Assembly (NCBI GenBank): GCA_009829735.1
Contig: CM020619.1
Coordinates: 22,779,554 to 22,843,553, forward strand
Reading direction: 5' to 3'
DNA: 64,000 nt
From: Pyropia yezoensis
Lineage: Eukaryota; Rhodophyta; Bangiophyceae; Bangiales; Bangiaceae
Numbering within the stretch: position 1 is the stretch's first letter; each line of letters opens with the position of its first letter. Below the pieces are notes generated by a model that saw only the letters and a program-made list of their open reading frames with translations, did no database searches and was not told the origin of the DNA. A program made the translations under genes and the position numbers. This document shows positions 53,573 to 62,821 of the stretch, in pieces.

Positions 53573-55516
53573 CTAGGCACGCATGCTAGACTCTCCCACT
53601 CCACGGCCCTCGCCCTCACGTGGAGGCGAGCGGCGAGACCCACGCCGATAACGGTCTCCACTTGTTGGAGGGGGCGGCGGCTCCAAGTCGGAACCGTCGC
53701 GCCCCTCACGGTCGCGCAAGTGGCGCCGACCGTGGCCACTCTTCTGCCTGGTCTTGCGCGCAAGTTTGCGACGCAGACGCTGGACAGACTCCGTCTCCGA
53801 CGGGGTAGAGGACTCCGAAACGGAGTAAGACAACTCGTCTTCCGATACGGAAGGAGAGCGCCGAGAGTGTCGGCGACGACGGCGAGGAGGCGAGTATGCC
53901 CGGCTCGCGCGACGTTTGCCACGCCCAAGTGGGGCTGGCTGGGGCATAATAGCCCCAATGCGAGCCAACTCGGCTGTCATAAACTCCGCCACCGACTCGC
54001 AACTCGCGGTCGCCACTGCAGTACGAACGCGCTCCTCAAGTTGAGGAGTCTCGGAACTCTGTAGGGTTGCGGTCGACGCGGCCAACCAGGAAATGGTGCG
54101 CACCAACGTGGTGATCATCATCTCTGAGGTTAGAGGCGTGGGCGGCAACACCAACTTGGGGTATACCGTCAGGAGGGTGGCCCCCAAGTTGGGGGACACC
54201 GGGGTGGAAGACTCCACGGCCACGCTGATCGGGATGTTCTCGTGAGGTTGGAAAGGAACAGGAGGAAGCGGAGGGGCCCGCCGAGGTGGCGGTACCCGGG
54301 TGTAATTGCGACCCCGACTTGGGGCCCCCGCAGTGGGTTGAGTCATATGGTCATCATAGGACGGCACGGCCGTAACTATGGGCTTGTCCGGGGGTGGCGC
54401 AGTGTGGCGACCCACCCCCGGGGCATACGGGTAGTCCCCGATGCCCAACCCCTCTCGTAGGACCACACGGCCGTCGTGAAGTTCACGAGCGACCCACACG
54501 AACTGGCGAAGTGCGCCATCGTCCTTGGGCCCACGAGTGGGGCGGCGCAACTTGTGCTCAATGCTCTCCCACTCGATAAACTTATGGAGCCGGAGCATCT
54601 CCTCAAGTAGAGTGAGTTGTCCTGATGAGCACCCCTCAGCAACTAGCTGAGGGGTGAGCTGTTCCAAACCTTGGATGAGCCGGAGGGGGAGATGCCAGAG
54701 CATCCCCCGCCGCTGAACACAGGACACCCAGGTCGACATGACCTCGAGGAGCCACTGGGTGGCCAACATGGCCCACACCGGGTGATCAGGGGCAGCCGTC
54801 AACATGACGGAGCCGAAGTGGTCAAGCAACCGTGGCAACAACGCCGGGAACCCGTAGGGGACCTCAACTTGAGGCCACCACTCAGGCTTCTTCGGATAGT
54901 ACTGCTCCTTACTGGCAGCAGACTGTTGAGGAAACTCAAGTTGAGCCGAGATCACCAAGTAGGGACCTCGCCGGAAGTCTCTCTCCATCCCCACATCAAA
55001 GTGATGAGTGTGCGGATCGGCCTCGTGGAGGTACGGTGGGCGAGTTGCCACAGCGTCCCACGTGAAGGTCGGCAAGTCGCCGGGACCCGGGATAGTTCCC
55101 CCGCGGTCCACCATGGCCTTGGCACGCTGAACGTCCTCAACCTCCTCATCGTCCAGGAAGGCAAACTGGTCCGTCCTGAAGCCGGCAGGGAACCCGACCC
55201 TACGGGGATACTTCTCCCGTAGGCGGTCCCATACCCGGCCCATCGCTGCGCCAAGTCGGCCACAGCGAAGAACAGTCAGCCCCTCCTCATAGAGAGGCCA
55301 AGCGGGGTAAAACCACCGCCCCAAGGCCTCACGCGGGACAACTTGTCCCGCCTCCGGGGGAGACCCCGCCGTCAACCCAAAGCCGGGTGACGCGGGAGTC
55401 CCGTCCCCCGGAGCGATCGCGGAGCCCCCGCCGGAAGTCCCGGCGGGTGCTGCACCGTAGGAGGTGTCCTCCATGCGCTCGTCAAGAGAGTCCGTCTCCA
55501 CTCCCGGAGTTGCCAT
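53573..55516 (-). CDS. Antisense ORF (aORF) of copy 3
   Basis: It spans 647 codons from ATG 55516 and is fully open. Replacements relative to copies 1 and 2 (for example GESRAAI, DVGMERDF, YLVISAQ, DHPVWAM, PHENIPI) spare the frame, and no indel occurs. That this frame and gag are the only ones intact in a young copy with a triply stopped pol is notable. The properties are as for copy 1: aromatic centre, Arg/Ser-rich tail from about residue 535, no recognisable family. Confidence 0.75.
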   Translation of the reverse strand: MATPGVETDSLDERMEDTSYGAAPAGTSGGGSAIAPGDGTPASPGFGLTAGSPPEAGQVVPREALGRWFYPAWPLYEEGLTVLRCGRLGAAMGRVWDRLREKYPRRVGFPAGFRTDQFAFLDDEEVEDVQRAKAMVDRGGTIPGPGDLPTFTWDAVATRPPYLHEADPHTHHFDVGMERDFRRGPYLVISAQLEFPQQSAASKEQYYPKKPEWWPQVEVPYGFPALLPRLLDHFGSVMLTAAPDHPVWAMLATQWLLEVMSTWVSCVQRRGMLWHLPLRLIQGLEQLTPQLVAEGCSSGQLTLLEEMLRLHKFIEWESIEHKLRRPTRGPKDDGALRQFVWVARELHDGRVVLREGLGIGDYPYAPGVGRHTAPPPDKPIVTAVPSYDDHMTQPTAGAPSRGRNYTRVPPPRRAPPLPPVPFQPHENIPISVAVESSTPVSPNLGATLLTVYPKLVLPPTPLTSEMMITTLVRTISWLAASTATLQSSETPQLEERVRTAVATASCESVAEFMTAELARIGAIMPQPAPLGRGKRRASRAYSPPRRRRRHSRRSPSVSEDELSYSVSESSTPSETESVQRLRRKLARKTRQKSGHGRRHLRDREGRDGSDLEPPPPPTSGDRYRRGSRRSPPREGEGRGVGESSMRA

Positions 55517-55841
55517 GGCTCTCCCCAAGTTCGGGAGAGAAGCTCTGGCTATCGCAGCACGAGACTCGCCTCGAGTTGAGGGGGACTCGGATCGTGGGTA
55601 TACGGGTGGCCTCCCCAGCGTGGGGCGGCCCAGTGGAAGGTGAAGGGGAGGTGGTGGTGATGGTGAAGTGTGAACTGAGGAGAGCAAGCTGCCGAGTGGG
55701 CAAGCTTGAGGAGAGGGGCGGTCAACGTGACCGCCTCCACATCCGTGTTACGTACTCGATGGGGGACAGCAAGTCGCGCCCCCAACGCCGAGACGTGCGT
55801 TTACGCACCTCCTCACAGGGCCGACCGGGTCGGTCGGAACT

Positions 55842-55854
55842 GAGGAGAGGGGAG
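55842..55854 (+). other. Polypurine tract of copy 3
   Basis: GAGGAGAGGGGAG directly before the 3' LTR. Confidence 0.85.
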
Positions 55855-56323
55855 TGTGGCAGTATTGACCCCCAGGTAGGGGGGCAACACGTGCCATGCA
55901 AGGGGCGGCAGGCCACTAGCCTGATCCGTTCCTCCCCCTGCATTTGGGTCCATATTCCCTAAGTTTGGGATAGTTAGCTTAGTAGTAAATCCAACTTGGA
56001 TTTGAGGGTTTTCTGCATTTATCGTCTTGAATTTTCGTGTGGCCCGGTGGGCAGGTGCTGGGGTGGGAGATTCTGAGTGGCGAGATTCTGAGTGGACCCT
56101 GGGGGGATAAGGGGAGGGACAGCGGGGCTTGGCCCTGCGTCCCCGTCCCGACCAAGAAACTGTTGGACCACACACCATCCTCTTGTTTGTCCGTGGGGGG
56201 TTTGCCCCACAACAGGGACAGAGTGTGTGCGACTTGCACTTCTTCCGGTTCCCCCGACACGGGAGGCAGCCCTAGCACACCGCCCCAACTTGGGTGCCGT
56301 GTGTGCTAGTGGTTTTTGCCACA
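55855..56323 (+). repeat. 3' LTR of family A copy 3
   Basis: It is 469 bp and followed by CCGGC and then the rest of the DIRS-like terminal repeat. Confidence 0.96.
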
Positions 56324-56328
56324 CCGGC

Positions 56329-56478
56329 AGGTACCGCCCGCGCCCCAGGACTATCTTCCTAACCGGCGGGGGAAGATTCCCCCCCGCCCTTTGATGCGGG
56401 GGACAGCTGATAGACCTGCGGCTGCGATCCCATCACGCACAGCAATTAGAAAGGCAATGTCAATAAGCCCACCCGCTG
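56329..56478. repeat. DIRS-like terminal repeat, inner part of left copy
   Basis: It aligns with 60834-60970 in the same orientation (aggtaccgcccgcgccccag, then ggggacagctgat, then cagcaattagaaaggcaatg). Joined across copy 3 with 46886-46946 it restores the layout of the intact right copy. Confidence 0.8.
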
Positions 56479-56599
56479 GGCGCAGACATACCAGCTGAAC
56501 AAAAAACAAACAAGACATATTACTCCTGCCACCATGACGTGGGTGTGCCATTAGATGGAGAAGGACGCGGTCCGGGCGCGGCGTCACGCCGTTGGGCGG

Positions 56600-57441
56600 A
56601 GCCAGCGGCCGCTAAGGCGCAGCGCCGCGAGGGAGAAGGGCGACAAGACGGAGATGTAGGTCGCGAGGGCCGCCTTTGTGTCGTTGTTCTTGTGGCCCAG
56701 CATTGCCACGACCGCCACAATGGGGACGCCAATGACGTACAGGGCGGTCGCCCCCCCCGCTCGGCAGCTTCACGACGAGTAGAGGACACCGGGCGGGGGA
56801 GAAATGCCGAGGACCTCCATGGCCTTGTGCAGCCACACTGTCAGGTCCTCGGGCGTTGGAGCTCGGTTGAGGCCCGGCGTCGAGAAGATCATCCGGTTCG
56901 GCGGCGCCGCCTCAGCATGGATTTCGTCTACCATGCGGTACAGCCGCGCCTCTGCGCTCTTGAAGCGGTTTAATTAGATGTGGAAGGCGCCATCCGACAG
57001 CAGCGACACGTCCTGCCGCGGCAGCTCCAGTACCTCGGCCATACAGCTGCAGACGAGGAAGCAGAGCACCACCGCCTTGTACCGCCGGCGCCACTCGGTG
57101 TCAGATGTGCGGCCGGCGAGGTAGACGATGTCGAGCACGAGGCAGGCGGGTAGGGGACCTCGGGCTGCCGGCAGGGAGTTGGTGCGGTCGGCGACGATGC
57201 GGGCCCAGCCCTTGCGAAACTTGGAGACGTGAGCCCCTGCGGCAGGCTTGGGGAACCCCTTGGCGACGTGCATGTTGTCGATCGATGTCAGGTAATTGCG
57301 CATCGTCGACGGCGGGAGGTTGCGCTCGCGCATGCGCGCGAAGTCGCACGACAGGGCTGCCTCGCTGTTGGGTAGCGCGGGCCAGTTGTTGACCGCACAG
57401 AAGTCTGAGAAGTAATTCCAGCTGCGGTTGTAGCACGGCAA
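56600..57441 (-). pseudogene. Tyrosine recombinase of the DIRS-like element, broken
   Basis: From about 57441 the frame encodes an N-terminal SAM-like core-binding domain (YNRSWNYFSDFCAVNNWPAL, STMRNYLTSIDNMHVAKGFP) and the start of the catalytic domain (VVLCFLVCSCMAEVLELPRQ), where the first catalytic Arg appears replaced by Met. It stops at 56974. The catalytic C-terminus is recognisable in another frame: CRAGGATALYVIGVPIVAVV, then LGHKN (His codon at 56692-56694) and ATYI (catalytic Tyr at 56656-56658). The codon three before the Arg at 56761-56763, normally the His of HxxR, is a TGA stop. Dead enzyme; in life it would integrate the circular cDNA. Confidence 0.7.
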
Positions 57442-57449
57442 ACCGGTCC

Positions 57450-59052
57450 ACCGTCAAGGGCCACGAAGCCTGGTCCAAGGCCAGGAAAACTTCGCGGCGC
57501 AGGTGCCGGTCCGCTGAGTCCGTGTCCCGCGAGAGCTTGACAGCGTCGGCGTTGGCCACGGAAGACAACCATGTTGGCTTGGCTCGTAAGTAGCGCGCCG
57601 TCAGCTTGGAGACGACGCAGTCCAACACGACCTTGAGGGCGGGAGAACGCGTCGTCCTGTTTTTCAATACCGCCACGTTGACCGTTCTGTCCTGCCGCAA
57701 GCGGAGAACACTGGGGCCCTGCACGTTGGGAAAGCAATCCAAGGCCTTGTCCTGGGCCCGCAGTTCTTGAATTTTGATGTGCTCCGCCTGCTCCGTCAAT
57801 GAGAAGAACCCCCGGGCCGGAGCCGAGCGGTTGAGCAGGGCGCCCCAGCCGTAGCCACAAGCGTCCGTCGTGAGCTCGGCGACCACCGGCTGCTCCTAGA
57901 GGTCGCGGCCGACCTCAGCTGACTGGGCTAGCCGCGTCCACCAACAAACCTCCGTCAGGGCCGTTTTGGACAGGCGCAGCTGTGAACTTGATAAGGTGCC
58001 TGACAGGCAGTGGTAGAGGGCGTGCAGATGGAAGCGGGCTAGAGGGATGGCTGCCGAGCAGGACACCGCCATGCCGCAGAAGCGTGGCAGAGCGTGCACT
58101 CGGATCCACCGACGGAGCATGGGCGCTGCCCGCAAGAGGGAGTGCGCTGCGCCGGTGACGCCGTCCAAGCGCCTTGGGGGCAGCAAGAGGAGCTGCCTGA
58201 CAGTATCCACCCGGAAACCCAACAGATCCAGCTCGGTCGTTCCGACGGAGGCGCCCTTGGAATGGTGCACCTGTATTCCCAGCCGTCGGAAGCAGGCCAC
58301 AGCCCGTCGTCGAGCCGAGGTAGCGGCCGCCTTGGAGCCCGGGCGAGAACCCGTCGCGCAAGACGCAAAGTCGTCTATGTAGCCGATCAAACAGAACCCC
58401 CGGGAGTGAAGGTGGCCAAGGATGGGTCTGAGGACATTGGTGAGCGGCCACGGGGCCAGCCTCAATCCGAAGGGGAGCCAGAGGGGTAGAAAAGGTCGCC
58501 TTCGACCATGAAGGCGAGGCGCGCGCTGTCCGCTGGGTTCAGGGGCACGTGGTGGAAGGCATCGGATATGTCCCAGCTCACCAGGTGGTCGCCAGGCCGC
58601 AGAGAAGCCACGAACAATGCCATGCTTTTGTGCTTGAAGGGCCGGTCCTCCAAGTAGTCGTTGACGACCGAGAGGTGCACGACCAAGCGCGGCTTGCGGG
58701 CAGCATCGGCGACGAAGTTCGCCGCCGCTCAGGGTTCTTTACGCACCTCCGACGCCTTAACCTTGCGCTCAAAGCCGGGGCCTACCCAGCGCTTGATCTC
58801 GTTGGATCCCCAGACCGCCTCGGCGTGTGGCTGCCGGATGGACCAGGCCCGATGGTGTGGCGGGGTCGACCGCCAGAGCAGCTTCAGTCCGTCCCTGAGG
58901 ACAGAGAGCACCCAGTGGCTCGCCCCGATGCGCATCCACTCGGAAAGGCGCGCCCGAATTGACTCGCAGGGTGGGGGGAGAAGAGGGTTGCCGTCCAGCT
59001 TGTCCACCAGCAGCCGCGGCGCTGTCGTGGCAACGAAAGCCCCCGTCGGCAT
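57450..59052 (-). pseudogene. Reverse transcriptase-RNase H of the DIRS-like element, frameshifted
   Basis: Pieces in successive frames: RARLSEWMRIGASHWVLSVL (the W-iGas-wVL-vl lead-in typical of DIRS pol) in 59052-58729; VVHLSVVNDYLEDRPFKHKS and DISDAFHHVPLNP (58572) in 58686-58462; RLAPWPLTNVLRPILGHLHS and the catalytic YIDD (58381) with LDLLGFRVDT in 58465-57896; and RNase H TTDACGYGWGALL (57871), EHIKIQELRAQDKALD and KNRTTRSPALKVVLD in 57886-57470. This order and these motifs are of the DIRS type, not Ty3/gypsy. At least three frameshifts and an internal stop near 57896 make it non-functional. Confidence 0.75.
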
Positions 59053-59194
59053 CTGCTATGACGCAGGCGGAGGCGGGACAGGTCTGGTGGCAGGGACGCC
59101 GCCAGGGTGCAGCGCAAAGGGCGCTGCTGCTCCACTTAGTTGGTCGCACGCCAGGTGGCCTGGGTGGGCACGCCCTGTGCGAAAAACCAGCATC

Positions 59195-60586
59195 TCAGGC
59201 AGCAAGAGGAGGCGGCGGCGCTTCCGCGGCTCCTGCGCCACCCCTGCAATCGCGCCATTTGTGGCCCTGGCCACGGCCCCCTCGTCCACGTCCACGGCCG
59301 CGGGCTGCGCGACGGAAAGCACCACCGCCTCGCGGCCACGCGGGCGGGAGGGCGTCCCAGTCGGCTGCGGTAGGGGGGACCTGGGCAAGGGAACAACGCC
59401 CTTGCGCGAGGGCGACGTGGGTGGCACGGTCTCGGGAGGCGATCTTGTGGAATCCGGTGGTGGCCACGTTGATGAACGATGTGTGGTTGGCCTCCAACAC
59501 GGCTGAGTGGAGGGAGGGGGCGGCGTACGTGGCATCTGACCGCCAGCGGAGGAGGACCTCGTCCCGGATTGCCATGATGTGGTAGATCTGGTAGACGTGG
59601 GTGCGCGCGGAGGCGTGCATGGCCGCCGTGGAGGTGTAGGAAGGTCGCTCGTCGGCCGCTGCCGCTTCCCAAGATTCAAGGGACTTGTTGAGGTTCTGCA
59701 GCCAGGCGCAGCCCTTGTAGAGCACGTGGGCCTCGATGGCGTTGCGGCCGCCGTGGCCGACTTGGGCCGTGTAGTCGGTGTCGCCGACGGGCTTGAAGGG
59801 TACCGGTAAGGTGCCGGCCCTGGAGAGGCGAGAGAGCAGATCAAAACCCACGATGCCCGGGCAGCCGTTATAGACCGCGTCCACGGCAGCGCCGGAAAAC
59901 GCGGCGCGGGGGGCAGCGCACGCCCCGCGCTGCCTGCGACGCTCGCCGGGCTTGCCTCAAGAGGATCTAACGCACCGCTCCCGCAGCCCGCGCGCGTCAC
60001 CGCCGACTCGGACGAGTCGGGCGCCCAGGCATCGTCATTTTTGTCGGCGTCGAGGGCTAAGGCGGGCGCAGCAGCAGCTGGGGATGGCAGGGCGACGGGA
60101 GCCACCGGCGCATTGGACACCGCGCCCGCTCGTATCAGGGAAGCTAGCGACGCTGGGGGCAAGTCTGCGAGGGATGCCAGAGGATTGACGGCAGCTGTTG
60201 CGGGGGGTGGAGCCCGAAGGCTTGACCAAGTGCGACGCTTGCGGATCGAGGGCGGCGCACCACCGGGGGCCCCAGCTGGGGACGGAGCGGCTGCCGGTGC
60301 TCCTGCCGCAGCAGGATCGGCACGCGCCGCCGCCGCCGAGCGCGGGAAGGCAGCTCGCAAGGCCGAAGCACCAGCGACGGCCTCGAGCGGGATTGGAGCG
60401 GGGGTCGACCGAGGATGAGCTGCTTGAAGAGCTTGAGGGTGCCGCAGCAGTCGCGTCGAAGAGGGCGGCGACAGCGGCGGCGACGACGGCCAGGCTGGCC
60501 GAAGAACCCAGAGGAGACGCAGCGACTGAGCCCCCAGAGGGAACGGTGCCGCGTGACGTCCGGGAGCCCGAGCGAGTGGCCGGCAT
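59195..60586 (-). pseudogene. Gag-like ORF1 of the DIRS-like element, frameshifted
   Basis: The probable start is ATG 60586 (MPATRSGSRTSRG), followed by a poly-Ser and Ala-rich region. After at least two frame changes (near 60380 and 59890) comes a helical part (MDAVYNGCPGIVGFDLLSRL, EAHVLYKGCAWLQNLNKSLE, RTHVYQIYHIMAIRDEVLLR) resembling DIRS gag in size and position. It ends in a GRGRG-rich nucleic-acid-binding tail (RRAARGRGRGRGGRGQGHKW) near 59230. Assignment rests on position and composition; no zinc knuckle is intact. Confidence 0.5.
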
Positions 60587-60768
60587 CGTCCCGCCCAATA
60601 GGCGGGGCGTGGGGGGGTGGGGGTGGGGGTGGTGCCCCCTCTGGGGGAGGTTGCCCCTACGCTGCGGCGTTGGCGGCGCAGCGGAAGTGAGAATCAAACG
60701 GCCGGTCAGGGCGGGTCGTCAGCCCGCGCGCAGGATCTCGCCGCGGCCACGCGACTGCGTCGGTGTGG

Positions 60769-60970
60769 CCACGCAGAGGCGAGAGAGCCGGCGCGAGGGC
60801 AAAGGAGCATGCAGTCCATCTACGCTCGGCAGGTACCGCCCGCGCCCCAGGCTGAGCTTCGCCACCAGCGGGGAAAGATCCCCCCCCGCCCTGTGAGGCG
60901 GGGGACAGCTGATCGATCTGCGGCTGCGATCCGATCACGAACAGCAATTAGAAAGGCAATGTCAAGAAGC
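60769..60970. repeat. DIRS-like terminal repeat, intact right copy (empty site for copy 3)
   Basis: Direct-orientation partner of 46886-46946 plus 56329-56478. At 60818-60840 it reads through ccatctacgctcggcaggtacc with no insertion, so it serves as a natural pre-integration site for copy 3. Confidence 0.8.
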
Positions 60971-62284
60971 TACTCACATTCGGGCTAGGGGGACCGGCCC
61001 CCCCCAGGATTGTGTGGCTGAGGGTGTGTCCCCCGGTCCCCCCACGAATCGGTCGGTCCGCCCGGGTTCTTGCAATTCACTTATGCTGTTTCGTGATGAG
61101 CCAAGCAGCTAGGCTCACTCTTTTTCCACCAGCGTCGCCAAGTCTCCTGAGAGTGATGTGTACAATTAGTACACCGCCAATGCCTCCGCCCCTCCCCGGT
61201 CCCCTCAATGCATACAAAGTGCGCGGCGCTCCCTCTGGACATCGCTGCGCTAAGGCGATCATCGATTCCGCGTAATGAGGTGGGGGCGGGGGACGCTGTC
61301 GACCGCCCCCCCGCTGCCTCTCCGCCGCCGCCTCCTGTCACCCGCCGCAGCTGACTTGACGCCGCCTGCTCACGGCCGTCCCTTTCTCGCGCAGCAGCAT
61401 CGGCGGTGGTGGGGGATGGGGGGCGCCCCGGCGAGGGGGGAAACCGCCCTTTGCCTACCCTCCGCCGGCGCCGAGCCTCGTCCTCACACCACCCCTGCCG
61501 TTGCCACCCGTCGGCATTCCTTGGCCGCCCGTCGGAGGGCGGCACTGCTGGGGGGGCGGGTGCCGCCGCCAGCGACGACCGCGGCAGCGGTGACCGCGGC
61601 GGTGGCGGTGGCAGTGGCGGCAGTGGTGGCAGTTGCGGTGGTGGTGATGGCGGTGGTTTCGGCGAGGGTGGGGGAGGAAGGGGCTGTGCGGGGGGGAGGC
61701 GGCAGCCTGTGCGGGCCGTCTCTGGGGGAGGGGGGGCGCCGCGGGGGTGGGGGGGGGCGGGGGTGGTGGGGGGGATCCGGCGGTGGAGGCTCCCCACTGA
61801 GTACCGAGAGGTCGGGGGATGTGTGCTGGGGATCAAGGAGCTACGCAGCTGCTGTAGGGGCGGAAGGGGATCATGAGGGGTGCGCGTGGGGGGGGGGATG
61901 AGGGTGGGCGCTACGGCGGGCCTGCCTACACGCTACACCCAGAGGACGGCGGGGGGGCACGGGGGCTGGGGGGGAGCTGCGGCGGCGGATGCGTCCCGCT
62001 TTTAGCCACTAATTCCCCCTGCCGGAGGGCGGGGGAGTGGGCGGTGGCGGCCGCCGGAGCAGCCGTCATGGCGGCGGAGGCAGCGGTGGTCGTGGTGGGG
62101 TGTCTGTTCTCGGGCCCTTGGCCGGGGACCTACCGCCCCTCATCCCGCTGTCGGGGGGCGGTGGTTGCGGCGGCGGCGGCAGCGGCGACGGTGGCGGGGG
62201 CAGTGGCAGTTCGGGTGCAGGGAAGGACGTGGGGGGAGGGCCAGGCGGCACACTCGGGTCCCCCAGTTGAACCTGCGGGTGGCC
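60971..62284. other. Low-complexity GC-rich stretch
   Basis: G-run and GGCGGT/GGTGGC-type repeats dominate 61590-61900 and 62040-62200. Long open frames on both strands (Gly-rich one way, Pro-rich the other) follow from this composition. 60980-61270 is less biased but has no recognisable frame. Confidence 0.5.
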
Positions 62285-62821
62285 ATGGTGGCCACACACG
62301 CGCTTGCCGGTCTGCGTCGTGCGGCGGCTTTTCGGCGTTTAGGAGGCTTGGCCCGCCGTCGCCGCTCGGTCCATCGACGTTGGGCGCGCCGGGGGGTGGC
62401 TCCTGCCTGTATGGGGCGCAGCCGCCGCACCTTTCAGCGGACCGCCGCCCCCCTGCCGCTGCTGTGGGCCCCTTCCGCGGCTGATCCACCGAGTGGCTGG
62501 GGCGGCTCGTCATCGTCAAACGCTGTCAAGGAGACGGCCGCCGCTGACGCTAACGTCAATGCCGCAGCGACGTACCTGGATGTGCGGTGCGCCCCCCCCG
62601 GCTTAGCCCCTGTCCGCCAAGGCGCTGACGGCTCCCGACTTCGAGCCCGGAGGCCGCGGCGCCTCAGCGCTGCCGCTGTCCATTGGGAGTCGTCTTGCGC
62701 GTGTGTACACAACGCCGCCGCAGAGCGGCGCGGCTGGCCATCTGCGGCTGCCGAGACTGGATGGAACTGGCCGCCGAGCAGGCGCAGCGGGTGCCGGGCG
62801 AGCGGGTGCGTGGGTACGTGA
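62285..62821 (+). CDS. Hypothetical protein with an Arg-rich, transit-peptide-like N-terminus
   Basis: The frame is 178 aa from ATG 62285 (gccATGgtg). The first ~50 residues (MVATHALAGLRRAAAFRRLG, then Arg-rich stretches) lack acidic residues and look like a mitochondrial or plastid presequence. The rest (ADPPSGWGGSSSSNAVKETA, AAATYLDVRCAPPGLAPVRQ) matches nothing I know. It may continue through an intron. Weak candidate. Confidence 0.25.
   Translation: MVATHALAGLRRAAAFRRLGGLARRRRSVHRRWARRGVAPACMGRSRRTFQRTAAPLPLLWAPSAADPPSGWGGSSSSNAVKETAAADANVNAAATYLDVRCAPPGLAPVRQGADGSRLRARRPRRLSAAAVHWESSCACVHNAAAERRGWPSAAAETGWNWPPSRRSGCRASGCVGT

Larger units (their letters stand above)
46947..56323 (+). mobile_element. 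Family A Ty3/gypsy chromovirus, copy 3 (complete, 9,377 bp)
   Basis: This is the only uninterrupted copy in the window: LTR-PBS-gag-pol-aORF(antisense)-PPT-LTR with target duplication CCGGC. I find one difference between its LTRs (G at 47034 against T in the 3' LTR), so the insertion is recent. Gag and the antisense ORF are open; pol has three stops. Confidence 0.97.
46886..60970 (-). mobile_element. Degenerate DIRS-like tyrosine-recombinase retroelement, split by family A copy 3
   Basis: Minus-strand order: terminal repeat (60769-60970), gag-like frames, RT, RNase H, tyrosine recombinase, then the second terminal repeat (56329-56478 plus 46886-46946, interrupted by copy 3). RT-RNase H followed by a tyrosine recombinase instead of a DDE integrase defines DIRS-type elements. 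The terminal repeats are in direct orientation, as in PAT/Ngaro-type split repeats. Without copy 3 the element is about 4.7 kb. Frameshifts in every domain and a stop in the recombinase show it is inactive. Confidence 0.75.

Noticed and set aside
61275..61901. Plus-strand Gly/Val-rich ORF
   Set aside because: Explained by GGCGGT-type repeats; no start context or conserved segment.
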